Positions 18,084 through 27,342 of a stretch of 64,000 bases of DNA are shown piece by piece; position 1 is the first letter of the stretch, and the number at the start of each line of letters is the position of its first letter. The position numbers and the translations under genes were made by a program. Source of the DNA: Neisseria meningitidis (GTDB taxonomy: Bacteria > Pseudomonadota > Gammaproteobacteria > Burkholderiales > Neisseriaceae); NCBI RefSeq assembly GCF_900638555.1, contig NZ_LR134525.1, positions 744,001 through 808,000 of the forward strand. Direction: 5' to 3'. The notes below the pieces were generated by a model. That model was not told where the DNA came from, ran no database searches, and worked only from the letters and a program-made list of their open reading frames with translations.

Positions 18084-18641
18084 ATGAAACCCAAATTCAA
18101 AACCGTTTTAACCGCGCTGCTTTTGGCGGTTTCCCTGCCGTCTATGGCGGCAACCCATGTTTTGATGGAAACCGATATGGGCAATATCCGTTTGGTTTTG
18201 GACGAGTCCAAAGCCCCCAAAACCGTTGCTAATTTCGTGCGCTATGCCCGAAAAGGCTTTTACGACAATACGATTTTTCACCGCGTCATCGGCGGCTTCG
18301 TTATCCAAGGCGGCGGATTTACCGAGGACTTGGCACAAAAGGCAAGCGATAAGGCCGTTGCCAACGAATCCGGCAACGGCTTGAAAAACACTGTCGGCAC
18401 CATCGCCATGGCGCGGACGGCCGATCCGGATTCCGCCACCAGCCAATTCTTTATCAATCTGGCGGACAATGATTCACTCAACTACAAAAACGGACAATAC
18501 GGCTATACCGTTTTCGGCAGGGTCGAAAGCGGCATGAACACCGTTTCCAAAATCGCCCGCGTCAAAACCGCCACGCGCGGCTTTTATCAAAACGTACCCG
18601 TACAGCCCGTCAAAATCCGTCGCGTTGTTGTCGGGCAGTAA
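18084..18641 (+). CDS. Periplasmic peptidyl-prolyl cis-trans isomerase (cyclophilin type)
   Basis: 185 residues with a Sec signal peptide (KTVLTALLLAVSLPSMA, cleavage about residue 23). The cyclophilin core is complete: FHRVIGGFVIQGGGF with the catalytic Arg, MARTADPDSATSQFFINL, and YTVFGRVESGM. It lacks the tryptophan typical of eukaryotic cyclophilins, as usual for bacterial PpiA/B enzymes. Speeds proline isomerisation during folding of exported proteins. AGGAGG at 18073 sets the start. Confidence 0.9.
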   Translation: MKPKFKTVLTALLLAVSLPSMAATHVLMETDMGNIRLVLDESKAPKTVANFVRYARKGFYDNTIFHRVIGGFVIQGGGFTEDLAQKASDKAVANESGNGLKNTVGTIAMARTADPDSATSQFFINLADNDSLNYKNGQYGYTVFGRVESGMNTVSKIARVKTATRGFYQNVPVQPVKIRRVVVGQ

Positions 18642-18756
18642 CACGCAGACAGACGTTCAGACGGCGTCGCCCGTTTCCCAAAAAACGCCGTTTAAAGTAA
18701 AAAAATATTTTAAAACAGACAGTTGATATTGACAAATTCAAACCGAGGATTTTAAA

Positions 18757-20685
18757 ATGCTGCCAAGCCAAGCCAAGCCAAGCCAAGCCAAGCCAAGCCC
18801 TGATCTAAGCGACACAGCCGGGGCGAACACCGAGGCAATCTACACTTCAGACGGCATTACCGCCAACTCTACCCAACTCGAACAGCTCAAAAAACTGTTT
18901 CCCGCCTGTTTTGACGCAGACGGAAATTTCCTTATCGACAGATTACAAGCCGAAATTGCGCCACAGACCGACATCGGACGCGAATTTTACGAAATGAACT
19001 GGCTGGGCAAATCATATGCCCGCCTGCTTCGCAACCTGCCGCCCGAAACCCTGATAAGTGAAGATAAGACGCACAACGCCAAGCCCGAAAATGCAGGCAG
19101 CCAAAACCTGCTGATTCGTGGCGACAATCTAGAAGTGTTGAAACACTTAAAAAACGCCTATACAAACAGCGTGAAGATGATTTACATCGACCCGCCCTAC
19201 AACACTGGCTCGGACGGCTTTGTCTATCAGGACGACCGCAAATTCACCCCAGCCGAACTTGCCCGCCTGGCGAATATTGACGAAGACGAAGCCGCGCGGA
19301 TTTTAGATTTCACCGACAAAGGCTCAAACTCGCACAGCGCATGGCTCACCTTTATGTATCCGCGCCTGTATGTCGCCCGCGAACTGTTGCGCGAAGATGG
19401 CGTGATTTTTATCTCGATTGATGATAACGAAGCAGCGCAGTTGAAGTTGCTTTGCGATGAAGTGTTTGGGGAAGGGAATTTTATTAAAGATTTAATTGTT
19501 AATACATCAGAAGGTGGTGGTAATGCAAAATATGTTGTAAATGGGCATGAAACTGTTTTAGTTTATGCGAAAGATATTACTCATTTTGACAATCTAAAAA
19601 GACCAAAAGATATACGCGGCAAAAAAATTGTAATCAATGATGAATTATATTGGATACAGGAAGATGCCGTTCGCGAACAGTTTGGCAAATATGGGAACTT
19701 ACATTACGAAGATATTATTGAAATAAAAGGAATTGAGTTTAAAAACAAAATTGATAAAGATATTGAAAATAATGAATATATCTTAATTCCGAAGTCTTAT
19801 GGGAAAACAATTATTGGAAAACTTAGAAAAGTATCCGATGATTTTTCCAAATTTCATAGCATCTTAAATATTGGAAATATAAGTAAAAATCTTACTAAAG
19901 ATGGTATTCGTGAATTAGAAGAGTTGTTTGAAACTGGAAAAGGTTATTCTCCTTTTGAAACACCAAAACCATTAGATTTATTGAAAAGATTAGTTCTTTC
20001 CGCAACTTTCAAGGGAAATCAAACTGACCTAATCCTAGACTTCTTCGCAGGCAGCGGTACAACCGCCCATGCCGTCATGCAGCTTAACGCCGAAGAACAA
20101 AACGGCAGCCGACGCTATATCTGCGTGCAGCTTCCCGAAAAAACCGCTGAAAAATCCGAAGCCCATAAAGCGGGCTACCCAACCATCTTCGACATCACCA
20201 AAGCCCGCATAGAAAAGGCCGCCGCCAAAATCCGCACCGAACATCCCGATTACACCAGCGATTTGGGCTTCAAAATCTTTCAAACGGCAGACAATTTCAG
20301 GCAGCATCCGGACAAGGATTTTTCGCCCGACCAACCGGATTTGCCGCTTAACGATGAATTAAGCGAAGAACAGCTGCAAACGCTTCTGACCACCTGGACG
20401 CTGTATGACGGGGCGGCACTGACCACGCCGGTTGAGCCTGTGCGGTTAGGGGATTACATGGCGTATTTGTGCGAAAAGCGGCTGTATCTGCTTAACAAGG
20501 GTTTTACTTCCGTCGATTTGTTGGCGTTTATCCGCAAGCTGGACGACGATGCGGCTTTCAATCCCAACCGCGTGATTGTATTCGGCAGCAATATGGCAAG
20601 CGCCATGCAGCACGAACTTGACCAGGCGGTTCGCGGTTATGCCAATAAAAAAGAAATTGAGTTAAACGTGATTATCAGGGTTTGA
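18757..20685 (+). CDS. modB: Phase-variable type III DNA adenine methyltransferase (Mod), frame ON
   Basis: 642 residues. Methylates adenine at a target set by its recognition domain and forms the Mod2Res complex. The (CCAAG)7 repeat begins right after the ATG and is read as repeated PSQAK, staying in frame to the stop. GAGGA at 18745 sets ATG 18757. Beta-class order: motif IV DPPY at residues 145-148, then the recognition domain (about 240-425, clearly AT-rich), then motif I FFAGSGTT at about 429. The res gene follows after 12 nt. The link with zur and the COG0523 gene and the pentanucleotide repeat fit the ModB lineage (ModA has tetranucleotide AGCC). The allele number cannot be given from sequence alone. 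Confidence 0.88.
   Translation: MLPSQAKPSQAKPSPDLSDTAGANTEAIYTSDGITANSTQLEQLKKLFPACFDADGNFLIDRLQAEIAPQTDIGREFYEMNWLGKSYARLLRNLPPETLISEDKTHNAKPENAGSQNLLIRGDNLEVLKHLKNAYTNSVKMIYIDPPYNTGSDGFVYQDDRKFTPAELARLANIDEDEAARILDFTDKGSNSHSAWLTFMYPRLYVARELLREDGVIFISIDDNEAAQLKLLCDEVFGEGNFIKDLIVNTSEGGGNAKYVVNGHETVLVYAKDITHFDNLKRPKDIRGKKIVINDELYWIQEDAVREQFGKYGNLHYEDIIEIKGIEFKNKIDKDIENNEYILIPKSYGKTIIGKLRKVSDDFSKFHSILNIGNISKNLTKDGIRELEELFETGKGYSPFETPKPLDLLKRLVLSATFKGNQTDLILDFFAGSGTTAHAVMQLNAEEQNGSRRYICVQLPEKTAEKSEAHKAGYPTIFDITKARIEKAAAKIRTEHPDYTSDLGFKIFQTADNFRQHPDKDFSPDQPDLPLNDELSEEQLQTLLTTWTLYDGAALTTPVEPVRLGDYMAYLCEKRLYLLNKGFTSVDLLAFIRKLDDDAAFNPNRVIVFGSNMASAMQHELDQAVRGYANKKEIELNVIIRV
18763..18797. repeat. (CCAAG)7 pentanucleotide repeat inside mod
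   Basis: Seven perfect CCAAG units followed by CCC, starting six bases after the A of the start codon. Gain or loss of one unit shifts the frame, so slipped-strand mispairing would switch mod on and off. Seven units puts the gene in frame here. Confidence 0.95.
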
Positions 20686-20697
20686 CGGAGAAAGTTT

Positions 20698-23637
20698 ATG
20701 AGTGGTTTTAATTACGAGAAAAACCAGCCGCACCAAATGCGGGCGGTTTCGGCGGTTTTGGGCGTGTTTGACGGGGCAACGCCCAAATATCGGGCGGCAG
20801 ACGAAAATCCCGAACTTTTGTTTGCTGCAAAACAATACGCAGACAATATCCTGAAAGTGCAAAGCCAAAACGGCATAGACGGCCGATTCCCCGACCGTTC
20901 GGACGACCAAAATATCCTTGATATTTCCATGGAAACGGGCACGGGCAAAACCTATACCTACACACAAACCATGTTCGAGCTGCACCGTTGGCTGGGCGTG
21001 TTCAAATTTATCGTGGTCGTGCCGACTTTGTCCATTAAGGCGGGAACGCGGCAGTTTTTGCAAAGCAAGGCTTTGGCAGAGCATTTTAAACAGGATTTCG
21101 GCGGCGATTATGAAGGCGTACGCCTGAAAACCTATGTGGTGGAAAGCGCGAAAAAGAATAAGGGCAAAAAGTCCAATGCGCCCATAACAATCGAGCAATT
21201 TGTCAAAGCGGAAAACAAAAAGGAAATCCATGTGCTGCTGATTAACGCGGGCATGGTTAATTCGCCGTCCATGACCGATACGGGCGACAAGGCATTGAAG
21301 GATTTGTTTGACAATCCCGTTGATGCATTGGCTGCCGTGCGCCCGTTTGTGATTGTGGACGAACCGCATAAATTCCCGACCCGAGATAGCGCGAAAACGT
21401 GGGGCAATATCAAACGCTTAAAACCGCAATATATTTTGCGCTACGGTGCGACATTTAACGATGAATATTACAACCTGCTTTACCGTCTGACGGCTGTAGA
21501 CGCGTTTAACGACGGGCTGGTCAAAGGCGTGCGCGTGTTTCAGGAAGAAATGCAGGGCGGCATGGATGCGGCGGTAAAACTGGTGTCGTCGGACGGCAAA
21601 GAAGCGAAATTTGAATTAAACGAAAAGGACAAAAAGCAGACGTTCAAACTGGCAAAAGGCGAAGATTTGGCGAAAATCCATCCCGCTGTTTCGGATTTGA
21701 AAATCGACAAAATGAATAAAACCGTGGTGGTGTTAAGTAACGGCTTGGAGTTGAAAACGGGTGCCGTCATCAACCCTTATTCCTATTCGCAAACGGTGCA
21801 GGATGCGATGATGCAGCGGGCGGTTGCCGAGCATTTCAAGCTGGAACGTGCGCTTTTGGCAGAACGCGCGCCACAGCCCAAAATCAAGCCGCTGACACTG
21901 TTTTTTATTGACGATATTGCGGGCTACCGCAGCGGCAACGAGCTTTCAGGCAGCCTGAAAGATAAATTTGAAAGCTGGATTCACGCGGAAGCGGCACGCC
22001 GCCTGAAAACGGAAAGCGACCCGTTTTACCGCGATTACCTGCAAAAGACGTTGGACGATGTATCCGCCTGCCACGGCGGTTATTTTTCCAAAGACAATAC
22101 AGACAGCGACGATAGAATCGAGCAGGAAATCAATGAAATCCTGCACGATAAGGAAAAACTGTTGTCTTTGGACAACCCGCGCCGCTTTATTTTTTCCAAA
22201 TGGACGCTGCGCGAAGGCTGGGACAATCCCAACGTTTTCCAGATTTGCAAACTGCGTTCCAGCGGCAGCACGACTTCCAAGCTGCAAGAAGTCGGACGCG
22301 GCCTGCGCCTGCCGGTAAACGAGCTGATGGCGCGGGTGCGCGATGTGCCGTACAAACTGAATTATTTTGTCGATAGCAGCGAAAAAGACTTTGTGAAGCA
22401 GCTTGTCGGCGAAATCAACGATAATTCTTTTCAGGAAGAAATCTCCAAAAAGTTTACCGAAGAGCTGAAACAAAAAATATTGCAAAAATACCCCGATATC
22501 AAACCGCTGGTATTGGTAAACCAACTGTTTTCAGACGGCATCATTGACGACAATGAAAACTTTGCCGAAGACGGCTATGACAAATTAAAAGCCGCCTATC
22601 CCGAAGCCTTCCCCAAAGGTTTGGACAAAGGCAAAGTCAGCAACGCCAAAGACGAGGGCAAAGACACCATCATCATGCGCGAAGGCAAATATGAAGAACT
22701 CAAGGCCTTGTGGGAGCTGATTCACCATAAAGCCGTTTTGCAGTACAAAATCAAGGATGAAGCCGAATTTGTCGATTTATTTACCGCCTATTTGCGTGAA
22801 AACGCCGCCAAATTCCCGCAGGCAGGCATACGCACGGCGGTAAACGAAGCTTATATCAACAACGGGCTTATGCTTTCCCGCCGCATAGACAGTTTTGAAG
22901 ATGAAGATTTTATCCGTTTCAACACAATGAATTACCGAGAGTTTCTGGAAAAACTGGCACAAACGGCAAAAATCCGCATGCAGACTTTGCATCAGGCGTT
23001 TTACCGCGTCCGCGACGAACTGAACATTGGCGATTTTTTGAATATGCAGACCATCGCCCAAATCAAAAACGGCTTCAACCGGTTTTTGCTTCATCATTCC
23101 TTCCATAAATTCGAACTGGATTACCGGCTTGTCGGCAGCAAAATCCATCCGACCAAATTTACCGATAAAGACGGCAAACCGCGCGCGGTGAAAAAAGCAG
23201 ATTTGGGAAGATTTGAAGATACGGAGCACCGGCCTGCCGCCGGCTATCTCTTCGACGAGATTTTCTACGATTCGGATATAGAACATGAAAATGTCGCCAA
23301 CAACCAAATTGAAGGCGTAACCGTATTCACTAAAATACCGAGAAACTCCATCAAAATCCCTGTTGCCGGCGGCGGCACGTATTCGCCCGATTTTGCCTAT
23401 ATCGTGAAAACCAAAAGCGGCGAGATTCTGAACTTTGTGATTGAAGCCAAAGGGACTGACGGGGCGGAAGATTTGCGAAAAAGCGAAGAGCGGAAAATCA
23501 AACATGCCGAAAAGCTGTTTGCCGAGATTTCCAAAGAAATCAAGGTGGTGTTCAAAACGCAGTTTGACGGCGAGAGGATAGCCGAACTGATCGGGCAAAA
23601 TATGCCCGCAGTCGGGCATTCTGAAAACGGATACTGA
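20698..23637 (+). CDS. res: Type III restriction endonuclease subunit Res
   Basis: 979 residues, intact. The superfamily 2 helicase/translocase domain has Walker A TGTGKT at residues 80-85, DEPH at 221-224 (the DExH equivalent) and EVGRGLRLPVN as motif VI. The C-terminal nuclease domain keeps PD-ExK residues: Asp898 in SPDF, Glu916 and Lys918 in VIEAKG. Together with Mod it would cut between two inversely oriented unmodified sites. Translation starts 12 nt after the mod stop behind GGAGAAAG. Because all motifs are present, turning mod off should also silence restriction, as Res needs Mod to find DNA. Confidence 0.92.
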   Translation: MSGFNYEKNQPHQMRAVSAVLGVFDGATPKYRAADENPELLFAAKQYADNILKVQSQNGIDGRFPDRSDDQNILDISMETGTGKTYTYTQTMFELHRWLGVFKFIVVVPTLSIKAGTRQFLQSKALAEHFKQDFGGDYEGVRLKTYVVESAKKNKGKKSNAPITIEQFVKAENKKEIHVLLINAGMVNSPSMTDTGDKALKDLFDNPVDALAAVRPFVIVDEPHKFPTRDSAKTWGNIKRLKPQYILRYGATFNDEYYNLLYRLTAVDAFNDGLVKGVRVFQEEMQGGMDAAVKLVSSDGKEAKFELNEKDKKQTFKLAKGEDLAKIHPAVSDLKIDKMNKTVVVLSNGLELKTGAVINPYSYSQTVQDAMMQRAVAEHFKLERALLAERAPQPKIKPLTLFFIDDIAGYRSGNELSGSLKDKFESWIHAEAARRLKTESDPFYRDYLQKTLDDVSACHGGYFSKDNTDSDDRIEQEINEILHDKEKLLSLDNPRRFIFSKWTLREGWDNPNVFQICKLRSSGSTTSKLQEVGRGLRLPVNELMARVRDVPYKLNYFVDSSEKDFVKQLVGEINDNSFQEEISKKFTEELKQKILQKYPDIKPLVLVNQLFSDGIIDDNENFAEDGYDKLKAAYPEAFPKGLDKGKVSNAKDEGKDTIIMREGKYEELKALWELIHHKAVLQYKIKDEAEFVDLFTAYLRENAAKFPQAGIRTAVNEAYINNGLMLSRRIDSFEDEDFIRFNTMNYREFLEKLAQTAKIRMQTLHQAFYRVRDELNIGDFLNMQTIAQIKNGFNRFLLHHSFHKFELDYRLVGSKIHPTKFTDKDGKPRAVKKADLGRFEDTEHRPAAGYLFDEIFYDSDIEHENVANNQIEGVTVFTKIPRNSIKIPVAGGGTYSPDFAYIVKTKSGEILNFVIEAKGTDGAEDLRKSEERKIKHAEKLFAEISKEIKVVFKTQFDGERIAELIGQNMPAVGHSENGY

Positions 23638-23677
23638 GAAACAAATGTTTGGGAGCCGTCTGCTTCGGGCTTTTAAA

Positions 23678-23714
23678 ATGCCGTCTGAAACGCCAAACGG
23701 GCTTCAGACGGCAT
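23678..23714. terminator. Uptake-sequence inverted pair, bidirectional terminator
   Basis: A 12-bp stem of facing uptake sequences flanked by A and T runs, between convergent res (+) and ttcA (-). Confidence 0.8.
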
Positions 23715-23729
23715 TTTTGACGGCGGGGG

Positions 23730-24689
23730 TTACGCGCCGCAGGCTTTCGGCTTGTTCGCCAGAATGTTGATGACTTTGCGTTCGGCTTTTTGCGGCTCGA
23801 TTTTGATTTCGCTCTCATCTTCTTCGCTGCCGTCTGAAAAACGTTCGGGCATTTTTTCGCTGTCAAAAGCCAAATCGCCGCCGTGTTTCAGGCTTTGACC
23901 GCGTTCCAATCCGACAAAATCAAAGAGTTCGGTATCGGCAAGGTGGGACGGGACGACGTTTTGCAGGGCAGAGAACATCGATTCGATACGGCCGGGGAAG
24001 CGTTTGTCCCAATCGCGCAGCATATCGCCGATGACTTGGCGTTGCAGGTTGGGTTGCGAGCCGCAGAGGTTGCACGGGATGATGGGGAATTGTTTTAATT
24101 CGGCGTATTTGATTAAGTCTTTTTCTTTTACATACGCCAGCGGACGGATGACGATGTGTTCGCCGTTGTCGCTCACCAGCTTGGGCGGCATGGCTTTGAG
24201 TTTGCCGCCGTAAAACATATTTAAAAACAAGGTGGCGAGGATGTCGTCGCGGTGGTGTCCCAAGGCGATTTTGGTGCAGCCCAATTCTTTTGCAGTGCGG
24301 TAGAGGATGCCGCGGCGCAGGCGGCTGCACAGCGAACAAGTCGTTTTTCCTTCGTCCAACACGCGTTTGACGGTGGAATAAGTGTCTTCTTCGACGATTT
24401 TGTACGGCACGCCGATGCTTTCGAGATAGGTCGGCAATACTTCTTCGGGGAAGCCCGGCTGCTTTTGGTCGAGATTGACGGCGACCAGTTGGAAATCAAT
24501 CGGCGCGCTGGCTTGGAGCCGGCGCAGGATGTCTAACAGGGCATAGCTGTCTTTGCCGCCGGAGAGGCAGACCATGATTTTGTCGCCCGGCTCGATCATG
24601 TTGAAATCGTTAATCGCGTCGCCGACGGCGTGGCGCAGGCGTTTGCTGAGTTTGTTGTTTTCGAGTTCTTGCTTGATTTTTTTGGACAT
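23730..24689 (-). CDS. ttcA: tRNA 2-thiocytidine(32) synthetase TtcA
   Basis: 319 residues. PP-loop SGGKDS at about residues 44-49, the CxxC pairs in [12 protein letters not shown] and IPCNLCGSQ that bind the iron-sulfur cluster, and the GHHRDD motif. Thiolates C32 in the anticodon loop of certain tRNAs. The C-terminal tail (about 40 residues, acidic then KAERKVINI) is longer than in E. coli; an in-frame uptake sequence lies within it (about 23828-23840). Confidence 0.92.
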   Translation of the reverse strand: MSKKIKQELENNKLSKRLRHAVGDAINDFNMIEPGDKIMVCLSGGKDSYALLDILRRLQASAPIDFQLVAVNLDQKQPGFPEEVLPTYLESIGVPYKIVEEDTYSTVKRVLDEGKTTCSLCSRLRRGILYRTAKELGCTKIALGHHRDDILATLFLNMFYGGKLKAMPPKLVSDNGEHIVIRPLAYVKEKDLIKYAELKQFPIIPCNLCGSQPNLQRQVIGDMLRDWDKRFPGRIESMFSALQNVVPSHLADTELFDFVGLERGQSLKHGGDLAFDSEKMPERFSDGSEEDESEIKIEPQKAERKVINILANKPKACGA

Positions 24690-24746
24690 AACGGTTCGGG
24701 TTTGAAAATTGGAAAGGCGGCATTGTAACCGATTGACGGGGCGGCA

Positions 24747-24774
24747 ATGCCGTCTGAAGGGCTTCAGACGGCAT
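24747..24774. terminator. Uptake-sequence inverted pair
   Basis: ATGCCGTCTGAAGGGCTTCAGACGGCAT: 12-bp stem, 4-nt loop, just downstream of the minus-strand ygfZ-like gene. Confidence 0.75.
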
Positions 24775-24781
24775 CGGCGGC

Positions 24782-25648
24782 TTATTCTGCATTTTCGGTT
24801 TTAAAGAAGAGATGAACCGCTTTGAAGATACCGCCGTTTGGGACGGTCAGTTCTTTTTGTGCGGCGGAGAATTTAATCACGGCAAGGGCGGTAAAGTTTT
24901 CCGAATCTTGAACGCTGTCGAGCACGATGCCGGCCTCTTCGCCGTCCGCTGCCAATACGCTGCCCGCTTCGGCTGCCGAATTTCCAGACAATACCGCCAA
25001 GCCGCGTTTGACCTGCCCCCGATACTGGGCACGCGCGATGATTTCCTGTCCCGGATAGCAGCCTTTTTTGAAGTGTACGCCGCCGATGATGTGCTGGTTG
25101 AGCATTTGGGCAACGGCAGTTTCTTTGGTAGCCGCGCATATCCACGGATAACCGCTACGGATTTCGTGCAGCCGCCACGCGTTTTCGGCGGCGGCATCAT
25201 AAGGCGGCAAGGTGTTTTTGGGGGCGATGCGAAGGATGCCGCCATGAGGCAGAGCGATAGAGCAGATGCCGTCTGAATCTTGTTGTGCGGCAAAGGCAAG
25301 GTTGGGTTCTTGCGCGGCAAGCGGTTCGGCGGATGCTTCCAATTCCGCGCCGACGGCGTAATCTTCAAGGATTTCAAAAACGGCTTTGGCACGCAACACA
25401 AACATCCGCAAACGTTTGACCGTTGCTTCAAGCAAGTCTTGCGCCATAATCAGCAGCAAATCGCCGCCTCGGTTGACGACAATCATATTGGCGATGACGC
25501 GGCCTTTGGGCGTGTTGTAAGTCGCATAACACGCCTGCCCGGTCTGAAGATTATTGATGTCGTTGGAAAGCTGTCCGTGCAGGAAGGTTTGGCGGTCTTC
25601 GCCGCTGACGCGTACCACGCCGAAAAAGGGCAGTAAGGTTTTCATCAT
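24782..25648 (-). CDS. ygfZ: YgfZ-type folate-binding protein for Fe-S cluster maintenance
   Basis: About 288 residues from the double ATG at 25648/25645. GcvT-like fold; the signature KGCYPGQE is present (residues about 210-217), containing the conserved cysteine, and the N-terminal block [13 protein letters not shown] is typical. YgfZ/IBA57 proteins use tetrahydrofolate and help repair or assemble [4Fe-4S] enzymes. A longer frame to 25696 exists, but its start shows no better ribosome site. It lies just upstream of the RidA-like gene in the opposite direction of reading order (both minus), 31 nt apart. Confidence 0.82.
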   Translation of the reverse strand: MMKTLLPFFGVVRVSGEDRQTFLHGQLSNDINNLQTGQACYATYNTPKGRVIANMIVVNRGGDLLLIMAQDLLEATVKRLRMFVLRAKAVFEILEDYAVGAELEASAEPLAAQEPNLAFAAQQDSDGICSIALPHGGILRIAPKNTLPPYDAAAENAWRLHEIRSGYPWICAATKETAVAQMLNQHIIGGVHFKKGCYPGQEIIARAQYRGQVKRGLAVLSGNSAAEAGSVLAADGEEAGIVLDSVQDSENFTALAVIKFSAAQKELTVPNGGIFKAVHLFFKTENAE

Positions 25649-25679
25649 TTGCGTACTCTGAAATATAAAGGAAATCTGT

Positions 25680-26042
25680 TTATGCGGTTGCCGCATCTTT
25701 CTTCACGGCGGTTATTTTGATTTCGACACGCCACTCCGGACGGGCGAGCCGTGCTTCCACGCAGGCGCGGGCGGGCGTTCTGCCGGCGGCAACCCAAGCG
25801 TCCCACACGCCGTTCATTTCCGCATAGTCGCCCATATCGCGCAGATAGATGACCGCATCCAAAACGTGCGCTTTGTCCGAGCCGCATTCCGCCAGCCAGC
25901 GGTCGATTTGGGCAAGCACGTCGGCAGTCTGTTCGGCAGCCGTTTCACCGTTTTCGGGAACCATGCCGGAGAGGAAAATCAAGCCGTTTGCGCCGACGGC
26001 TTCGGAATAGCGGGGCGTTGTGCCGAAATATCGGATATCCAT
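25680..26042 (-). CDS. RidA/YjgF-family protein
   Basis: 120 residues, a normal length. Core motifs GLIFLSGMVPENG and the C-terminal PARACVEARLARPEWRVEIKITA give the RidA fold with the conserved Arg and the acidic residue near the end. RidA proteins hydrolyse reactive enamine/imine intermediates; this one resembles the RutC/Rid subgroups rather than canonical RidA, so the substrate is open. The start at ATG 26042 follows AAGGAAA. Probably transcribed together with ygfZ. Confidence 0.8.
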   Translation of the reverse strand: MDIRYFGTTPRYSEAVGANGLIFLSGMVPENGETAAEQTADVLAQIDRWLAECGSDKAHVLDAVIYLRDMGDYAEMNGVWDAWVAAGRTPARACVEARLARPEWRVEIKITAVKKDAATA

Positions 26043-26116
26043 ATCGGTTTCCTTCGATAAAGGGGATATATGGTAACATTGCGCTTGACCGATTTCCATG
26101 TTTTGCATGACGAAAA

Positions 26117-26596
26117 ATGAGTAAACACACTTATCCGATAACACCTGCCGTGCGCGTTTTGCGTGAAAACGGCATCGAATTTGAACCTTTTACCTATGCC
26201 TATGAGGAACACGGCGGCACGGCGCAGTTTGCCCGACTATTCGGCAAAGACGAACACTTGGTCATTAAAACCATTGTTTTGCAAGATGAAAACGGTAAGG
26301 GGCTGATTGTCTTGATGCACGGCGACAAGCAGATTTCAACCCGCAATCTGGCGCGGCATTTGGGTGCGAAACACATCGAACCCGCCACGCCCGTACAGGC
26401 AAACAAGTGGACGGGCTATCTGGTCGGCGGCACAACGCCGTTCGGCATCCGGACAAAATTGGATATTTACGTCGAACAGTCGGTGATGGATTTGGAAACC
26501 ATCTATATCAACGGCGGAAAACGCGGGTTCATTATCGGCATCCGTCCCAGAGATTTAAATATTTTGAACCCGAAAACAATACAGGCGGCGGTTTGA
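26117..26596 (+). CDS. ybaK: Cys-tRNA(Pro)/Cys-tRNA(Cys) deacylase YbaK
   Basis: 159 residues, full length for the INS-like YbaK family. The conserved lysine is in HLVIKTIVLQDENG, and GGTTPFGIRTKLDIYVE is a family block. Hydrolyses cysteine wrongly attached to tRNA(Pro). First gene of a likely plus-strand operon with the J-domain protein (22-nt gap) and the permease. Confidence 0.9.
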   Translation: MSKHTYPITPAVRVLRENGIEFEPFTYAYEEHGGTAQFARLFGKDEHLVIKTIVLQDENGKGLIVLMHGDKQISTRNLARHLGAKHIEPATPVQANKWTGYLVGGTTPFGIRTKLDIYVEQSVMDLETIYINGGKRGFIIGIRPRDLNILNPKTIQAAV

Positions 26597-26618
26597 CGGG
26601 AAAGTATAAAGGAACAAT

Positions 26619-27341
26619 ATGGACAAAGATTTGTATGCCGTATTGGGCGTGTCGCCGCAGGCGGGAGCGGACGAAATCAAACGCGCCTACCGCAAGCTGG
26701 CGATGAAATATCATCCCGACCGCAATCCGGGCAATCCGAAGGCGGAAGAAAAGTTCAAAGAAATCCAACGGGCTTACGATACGCTTTCCGACCTGTCGAA
26801 ACGGATGCAATACGACGCGTCCTTCAGACGGCATGAGGAACGCGGGCGGCAGGAAGAGGCATTCCGCCGCGAACAGGCGCGCAGGGAGCAGTTTTACCGC
26901 GAACAGATGCGCCGCGAACAGGCGTTCAGACAGGCGTTTGAACGGCAGGCATCACGTTCGTGCCATACTTACGAACCGTCCGGCGGCGGAAGCGGGCGCA
27001 ACTATGTCCTCGCCGCCTACATCCTGTTCGGTTTGGGTGCAATCATGCTGTTCATGCCCATAGTCGGCGTGATTTTCGCCTATATGCCCATAGTCGGCGT
27101 GATTCTCGCCTATATGAAACGGAACAGTTTGGACAGCATTGTCTATGCCGCACATACCGAATACCTGATTAAAACCTTTTGGCGCACATTTTGGCTTTAT
27201 ATTTTGGGCGCGCTGACTGCCCTTTTGGGTATCGGCGTGCTGATTATTATTGCAACGAACGTCTGGTATTTCTACCGCATCATCGCCGGCTTTATCCGCT
27301 TCAACGGCGGCAGGGCGGTTGCACCCGAGAAATGGATATAG
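26619..27341 (+). CDS. DnaJ-domain membrane protein
   Basis: 240 residues. An N-terminal J domain (1-67) with the HPD tripeptide in [10 protein letters not shown] stimulates Hsp70 ATPase. A charged Arg/Glu/Gln-rich linker with repeated RREQ units (about 75-110) and two or three hydrophobic segments (about 130-165 and 190-225) follow. Not a DnaJ orthologue: no zinc-finger or C-terminal domains. A tandem 30-bp duplication at 27054-27113 repeats ten residues ([10 protein letters not shown]) within the first membrane segment. GGAA stands before ATG 26619. Its partner may be DnaK at the membrane; the specific role is unknown. Confidence 0.82.
   Translation: MDKDLYAVLGVSPQAGADEIKRAYRKLAMKYHPDRNPGNPKAEEKFKEIQRAYDTLSDLSKRMQYDASFRRHEERGRQEEAFRREQARREQFYREQMRREQAFRQAFERQASRSCHTYEPSGGGSGRNYVLAAYILFGLGAIMLFMPIVGVIFAYMPIVGVILAYMKRNSLDSIVYAAHTEYLIKTFWRTFWLYILGALTALLGIGVLIIIATNVWYFYRIIAGFIRFNGGRAVAPEKWI
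27054..27113. repeat. Tandem 30-bp duplication in the J-domain gene
   Basis: Copies at 27054-27083 and 27084-27113 differ at one base. Each encodes ten residues of a membrane helix, so the reading frame is kept. Confidence 0.9.
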
Positions 27342-27342
27342 T

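Noticed and set aside
18763..18800. Short direct repeats considered as a CRISPR remnant
   Set aside because: Contiguous CCAAG units without spacers; a coding microsatellite. No CRISPR array was seen anywhere in the window.
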